Of a DNA stretch of 34,734 nt, positions 31,219-34,734 are shown one piece after another; the first letter of the stretch is position 1; each line of letters begins with the position of its first letter. A model generated the notes under the pieces. It saw only the letters and a program-made list of their open reading frames with translations. It was not told the origin of the DNA and ran no database searches. The position numbers and the translations under genes were made by a program. Origin of the DNA: JAZLEZ01 sp045615505 (lineage in GTDB: Bacteria; Spirochaetota; Spirochaetia; Sphaerochaetales; Sphaerochaetaceae); contig JAZLEZ010000056.1 in NCBI GenBank assembly GCA_045615505.1, positions 1 to 34,734 on the forward strand, read 5' to 3'.

Positions 31219-32205
31219 TCGTTTAGCGGGTTCAAAGAACGCCTGAGAATTAAAAAGGAGTTTTGCAATTTGCTCCTTAACTTCAACTTTTTCCTCAAAT
31301 TCATGCACTGCATCTTTTAACATAGACCAGTCCATCTTTCTGTTTACAGAAGAAAAAACCTGAGCATTGAGATAAGAGGCACTTTCACCGTAAACAAGAC
31401 ACTTTTTCATATCGTGTCCTCGCATAAGACCGAATACAAAACCTGCAAGAAATGCATCTCCGCAGCCGTTTGCATCTGCAATCTTTCCGCCGGGCATATT
31501 TGATATAGTATAGGTTATGATTTCTGAACCAAGATTCTCAAAACACATACCGCCTTCCGAACCGAGGGTGATGATTCCGCGTTTCACTCCGGACTTAACA
31601 AGAGATTTCACAGCATCGGGGACATTATCCGTTCCGGTCAGTTCAAAAGCTTCAATTCTGTTGGACTTGAGAAGATAAACCTTATCAAGAATTCCTTCGA
31701 CTTTTTTGCATTTTCTTCCCGAAACACAGTCTGCTATTATTTTTAAATCATACTGCCCTACTTTTTCTATTGCTTCTTTGGACAAATTTGCTTCAACAAG
31801 AACGAAATCGGAAAAAAGAAGTGAATTGAGGTTTTCTTCAATAATCTTTGGCGTGATTTTATCGGTGATTCCCATATCGTTGATTCCGAGAATAAAAGAA
31901 CCGTCGTAATCAGAAGAATAGGCATAAACACCGGTTTTGGCGTTTTCGAAAGGTTCAATCAGATGTCTTATCCCGATTTCTTCCGAACGATCAGTTACAA
32001 CTCTTCCGAAACTGTCATTTCCGACAGCCGTAAGCAGACTTACATCTGCACCGAAAAGACTCAGAATCTCAGCAATATTTCTGCCAACTCCGCCAAGTCC
32101 GAATTCAATATGTCCGATATTTGAATCATGAAGAATGATGTTCGAATCCGTTTTGGCACAAATATCAATGTTTGAACCGCCTATGATGACTATATTGTTC
32201 TGCAT
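31216..32205 (-). CDS. psuK: PfkB-family kinase, probably pseudouridine kinase
   Basis: 329 residues of the ribokinase family. N-terminal GGSNIDICAK (about 9-18), GLGGVGRNIAEIL (about 37-49), TAVGNDSFG and the C-terminal anion-hole/catalytic motif ADANGCGDAFLAGF, with Asp as base, near 243-256. Pairing with psuG identifies the substrate as pseudouridine, a nucleoside released by RNA turnover and not cleaved by ordinary phosphorylases. There is no Shine-Dalgarno sequence, and a perfect TATAAT ends 6 bases before the ATG, so the message may be leaderless. The ATG shares CATATG with the + strand. Confidence 0.85.
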   Translation of the reverse strand: MQNNIVIIGGSNIDICAKTDSNIILHDSNIGHIEFGLGGVGRNIAEILSLFGADVSLLTAVGNDSFGRVVTDRSEEIGIRHLIEPFENAKTGVYAYSSDYDGSFILGINDMGITDKITPKIIEENLNSLLFSDFVLVEANLSKEAIEKVGQYDLKIIADCVSGRKCKKVEGILDKVYLLKSNRIEAFELTGTDNVPDAVKSLVKSGVKRGIITLGSEGGMCFENLGSEIITYTISNMPGGKIADANGCGDAFLAGFVFGLMRGHDMKKCLVYGESASYLNAQVFSSVNRKMDWSMLKDAVHEFEEKVEVKEQIAKLLFNSQAFFEPAKR

Positions 32206-32211
32206 ATGGGT

Positions 32212-32217
32212 ATTATA
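32212..32217 (-). promoter_or_regulatory. psuK -10 box close to the start codon
   Basis: TATAAT on the - strand, followed by ACCCAT and the psuK ATG. The -35 partner is weak (TTCCAT, 17 bases upstream). With normal geometry transcription would begin at or within a base or two of the ATG. Confidence 0.5.
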
Positions 32218-32280
32218 TTAATAACAAGCTTTTTATGGAATCTATGGAAACATCTGTATTTTTGTGGTAGATTTTCAGCC

Positions 32281-33474
32281 ATGACAGATAAACTCAAAGA
32301 CATTCGTTTCATAACCATTCCGCAAAACAGAAAAATCGGTAATTTCCTGCTTGAAAGTAATATACCGCTTCCTGTTCAATTTGAAAAAAACCAGAAACCG
32401 GAAGATCTTCAACTGACATCAATCATAGCCGGACTTATCAAAGTTGCAGCATATGACAGAGAAAACAAGAATTTCGGCTATTACAGAAATATTCTGCTGG
32501 AAATGCAACCGAATGTAATAGAAGAATTGAATGTTGCAGCCATAGCAAAAAGCAAGAAAAAAGAATACGACTTTGCAATGGAACTGATGCTTGCAATCAA
32601 CCACATCTGTGAAATACCGGAATCTTTTATAAATCTTGCAGTTCTTTATGCTCAAATGACTGTTGAATATCATAAAAACGGTGATGATGTTACAGCCGAT
32701 ATGTATGATGACAAAATCAGTGAAATACTTCATGAATGTATTACAAAATATCCTGATTATGCTCCAGCCTACAGAGAAATATCAGCTTTTCATATGAGAC
32801 ACGGCGATATGGAAAATGCCAGAGACAATCTCGATAAATTCGTTAAGTTGACCAAAGACGGAAAAGACAGGAAGCAGGCACAGGATACTTTAGACAAACT
32901 CAACACTATGATAAGTTCAAAAGACCAGATTTTTTATGCATATGATAAAATGATGATGGGTTTAAGTGATGAAGCTTTGGAAGTCTGCAATAAATACCTT
33001 GCTGCAAATGAACCTTGTTGGGAAGCATTTTTCATAAGAGGTTGGGCAAAGAGAACTCTGGAAGACTTTGAAGGAGCTCAGAAAGACCTACTGGAAAGTC
33101 TTAAATTGGAAGCAAAGAATGCAGAAGTGTATAACGAACTTTCCATCTGTGCCAGGGAATCCGGAAACATAGAACTTGCCAAGAGTTATCTGGACATTGC
33201 TTCAGACCTTGATCCGGGCAGTGTTGTATATTTTACGAATCTTGCATTTCTTCATCTGTCGGACGGAGAATTCGGAGATGCCAGAATATGTATTGAAAAA
33301 GCACGCAGTTTGGACTCAAACGATCCTCAGCTCAAGTACATAATAAAAAAATATGAAGAAAAAACCGGTGATGTTCTGGGAGATGTTGTCAAGGAGGAAG
33401 TCTATACAGACGAAGACTTTGACGAACTCCACAGAAACGAACATGAAAATCATCAGCACCATGAGGAATTATAA
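32281..33474 (+). CDS. Tetratricopeptide-repeat protein
   Basis: About 397 residues. Helical TPR-like units are clear in the second half: consensus positions (W/L-G-Y-A-x-P type) around 170-215 and three units from about 215 to 350, including EVCNKYLAANEPCWEAFFIRG, AQKDLLESLKLEAKNAEVYN and YLDIASDLDPGSVVYFTNLA. The N-terminal 100 residues are less regular. The tail is rich in Asp, Glu and His (HENHQHHEEL), possibly metal-binding. I choose the ATG at 32281 (MTDKLKD) over 32206, which directly abuts the divergent psuK start. The stop shares a base with tsaE (TAATG), so it belongs to the t6A operon. No enzymatic domain; probably a scaffold. Confidence 0.75.
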   Translation: MTDKLKDIRFITIPQNRKIGNFLLESNIPLPVQFEKNQKPEDLQLTSIIAGLIKVAAYDRENKNFGYYRNILLEMQPNVIEELNVAAIAKSKKKEYDFAMELMLAINHICEIPESFINLAVLYAQMTVEYHKNGDDVTADMYDDKISEILHECITKYPDYAPAYREISAFHMRHGDMENARDNLDKFVKLTKDGKDRKQAQDTLDKLNTMISSKDQIFYAYDKMMMGLSDEALEVCNKYLAANEPCWEAFFIRGWAKRTLEDFEGAQKDLLESLKLEAKNAEVYNELSICARESGNIELAKSYLDIASDLDPGSVVYFTNLAFLHLSDGEFGDARICIEKARSLDSNDPQLKYIIKKYEEKTGDVLGDVVKEEVYTDEDFDELHRNEHENHQHHEEL

Positions 33475-33896
33475 TGAAAACTGAAACTGTTGTCTGTAAA
33501 ACAGAACAGGACATGGAAAACCTCGGGAAAGAGATGGGTTCCAGATTCAAAGGCGGAGAAGTAATCTCTTTAAGAGGAAGTCTGGGTGCCGGAAAAACTG
33601 TTTTTGCCAGAGGTGTTGCCAGAAGCCTCGGTATTGATGAATCTATTGTTTCCCCTACTTTTACACTTCTTCAACAGTACAACGGAAGACTCCCTATGTA
33701 TCACATGGATCTTTACAGAATTTCTTCCGAAGAAGATTTCATGATGATAGGAGGCGAAGACTTTCTTTACGGAAACGGAGTCTGTCTGATAGAATGGTCG
33801 GAAATAATATCCGGATTACTACCTGAACAAACGGTTTTTATTCAGATTACAATCAACTCCGACCAAAGCAGAACAGTGGAGATTTCAAGGAAATAA
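33474..33896 (+). CDS. tsaE: tRNA t6A biosynthesis ATPase TsaE
   Basis: 140 residues, family length. P-loop GSLGAGKTVFARG (about 34-46), SPTFTLLQQY with the conserved Thr (about 59-68), HMDLYRI and CLIEWSE (Trp near 103). TsaE hydrolyses ATP to reset the TsaB-TsaD complex that puts the threonylcarbamoyl group on A37 of ANN-decoding tRNAs. Genes on both sides are translationally close: a one-base overlap with the TPR gene and one base before tsaB. Confidence 0.93.
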   Translation: MKTETVVCKTEQDMENLGKEMGSRFKGGEVISLRGSLGAGKTVFARGVARSLGIDESIVSPTFTLLQQYNGRLPMYHMDLYRISSEEDFMMIGGEDFLYGNGVCLIEWSEIISGLLPEQTVFIQITINSDQSRTVEISRK

Positions 33897-33897
33897 A

Positions 33898-34617
33898 ATG
33901 AATATTTTAGCAGTGGACACATCCAATTCAGTCCTTACGGCAGCCATTCAAAAGGACTCTTATTATGAAGAATACAGTTGTTCGGATCTGAATTTTCAGC
34001 ATTCTGAAACACTTATGCCCAGAATTATCGGATTGTGCCAAAGTGCCGGCATTGCAATCAGTGAACTTGATCTCCTCATCTGCACAAGAGGACCGGGTTC
34101 ATTTACAGGACTGAGAATTGCAATGTCTGCTCTGAAAGGAATTGCTTTCGGAAGCGGAAAGAATCTGGTATCAGTTTCAACACTTGAATGCCATGCAAAC
34201 AGAATTGAAGATTATGACGGAGCCGTAGTATGTACGCTGGATGCAAAAAAACAAAGATACTATCTTGCAGCATTTGAAGTAAAAGAAGGAAATGTAAAAA
34301 GAATTTCCGGAGACATTGACGGAACGGAGAAAGACCTTGATGAAATATTGAAAAATTATTCCAGAATTCTTGTTACCGGACCGGATGCCACGGCTTTTGC
34401 AAATAAACTTGATGAACACTACAAAGGCTCAAAACAGATAGAAACACATTTTGGTGAAAACAAGAGCCTTGGAGTATCAATGATAGAACTCGGAAAGGCA
34501 CAATTTGCAGAAAATGGTTCAGACCATATAGGACAGGGACCTGTTTATCTCAGAAAAAGTGATGCAGAAGTAGCTCTGGAAGAAAGATTGAAAAAGGAGT
34601 CAACTATTATTAAATGA
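33898..34617 (+). CDS. tsaB: tRNA t6A biosynthesis protein TsaB
   Basis: 239 residues of the ASKHA fold. N-terminal AVDTSNSVLTAAI (about 5-17) and the signature RGPGSFTGLRIAMSALKGIAF (about 63-83, split by family spacing) are clear, as is the C-terminal GPVYLRKSDAE found in TsaB. It dimerises with TsaD and lacks the metal-binding residues of that partner. It follows tsaE directly. tcdA near the left edge acts on the product of this pathway. Confidence 0.93.
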   Translation: MNILAVDTSNSVLTAAIQKDSYYEEYSCSDLNFQHSETLMPRIIGLCQSAGIAISELDLLICTRGPGSFTGLRIAMSALKGIAFGSGKNLVSVSTLECHANRIEDYDGAVVCTLDAKKQRYYLAAFEVKEGNVKRISGDIDGTEKDLDEILKNYSRILVTGPDATAFANKLDEHYKGSKQIETHFGENKSLGVSMIELGKAQFAENGSDHIGQGPVYLRKSDAEVALEERLKKESTIIK

Positions 34618-34734
34618 AAAGTAAAGAAAAGAGTTTAAGCAGTTTTAATCTCAAACTTTTCTCTCCTGGTAAGCAGTATGAAAATGATTTTAATCATCTT
34701 GTTCATGGTTGCAATCATAGCTTTTCTATGGGGG
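34614..34734 (+). CDS. Start of an incomplete gene after tsaB (frame uncertain)
   Basis: An ATG overlapping the tsaB stop (ATGA) opens a frame to the window edge (40 codons, MKSKEKSLSSFNLKLF...), with AAGGAG 14 bases upstream, rather far. In another frame an ATG at 34678 begins MKMILIILFMVAIIAFLWG, which looks like a signal or membrane helix but has no good ribosome site. I cannot decide between them; the family is not recognisable from so little. Confidence 0.35.
   Translation, partial: MKSKEKSLSSFNLKLFSPGKQYENDFNHLVHGCNHSFSMG

Noticed and set aside
32206..32280. Longer N-terminus for the TPR protein
   Set aside because: The ATG abuts the divergent psuK start with no ribosome site or room for one; the stretch more likely carries promoters.
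1..34734. In-frame UGA selenocysteine codons, given the selenium-linked gene set
   Set aside because: No gene appears broken by an internal TGA. Selenium in these enzymes is thought to be a labile cofactor, so no such codon is needed.

Overview
The window is a stretch of bacterial chromosome with low to moderate GC, dense coding and many start/stop overlaps. It looks like a spirochaete, most likely a host-associated (gut) Treponema. The main reasons are a BMP-type nucleoside-binding lipoprotein (PnrA/TmpC-like) with its ABC genes, a spirochaete-style lipobox, and the anaerobic selenium-linked purine cluster. Genus assignment is inference; no rRNA or other decisive marker is present. No phage, IS transposase or CRISPR array was seen.

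Left edge (1-3378, + strand): the tail of an unidentified gene, a GPH/SLC45-like sugar transporter, a 4'-phosphopantetheinyl transferase, a short TatD-like hydrolase and the tRNA dehydratase TcdA. They are packed with tiny overlaps and meet the purine locus at a terminator near 3382-3403 that serves the opposite strand.

Centre (3428-21310): a purine/urate catabolic locus. One - strand operon of about 13 kb runs ygfK, ssnA, xdhA, xdhC, xdhB, an 8-oxoguanine deaminase-like amidohydrolase, ygfM, xdhD. A second - strand unit, ygeY-ygeW, follows downstream. A PLP-dependent enzyme is transcribed divergently from ygfK. These are components of the selenium-dependent molybdenum hydroxylase cluster that recent gut-anaerobe work ties to uric acid breakdown. 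The version here has no hyuA, no carbamate kinase and no recognisable ygeX in the window; a different PLP enzyme and an extra amidohydrolase are present instead. A direct repeat, TGCAACAANNTGCAACA, occurs upstream of both - strand units beside good promoter candidates. A 167-bp palindromic element sits in the ygeY leader, with a relative after udp.

Right half (21329-34734): a threonine-synthase-like PLP enzyme just behind a strong terminator, a small membrane coiled-coil protein, tRNA-Leu(UAA), a nucleoside phosphorylase convergent with and overlapping cdd, a nucleoside ABC transporter (lipoprotein, ATPase, two permeases) ending in udp, and psuK-psuG for pseudouridine. A TPR protein with tsaE-tsaB (tRNA t6A synthesis) closes the window, followed by an incomplete gene.

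Taken together, nucleosides could be imported, cleaved to bases and sugar phosphates, and the purine bases oxidised toward urate and then broken down for nitrogen, carbon and perhaps energy. The link between the two halves is inferred from proximity.
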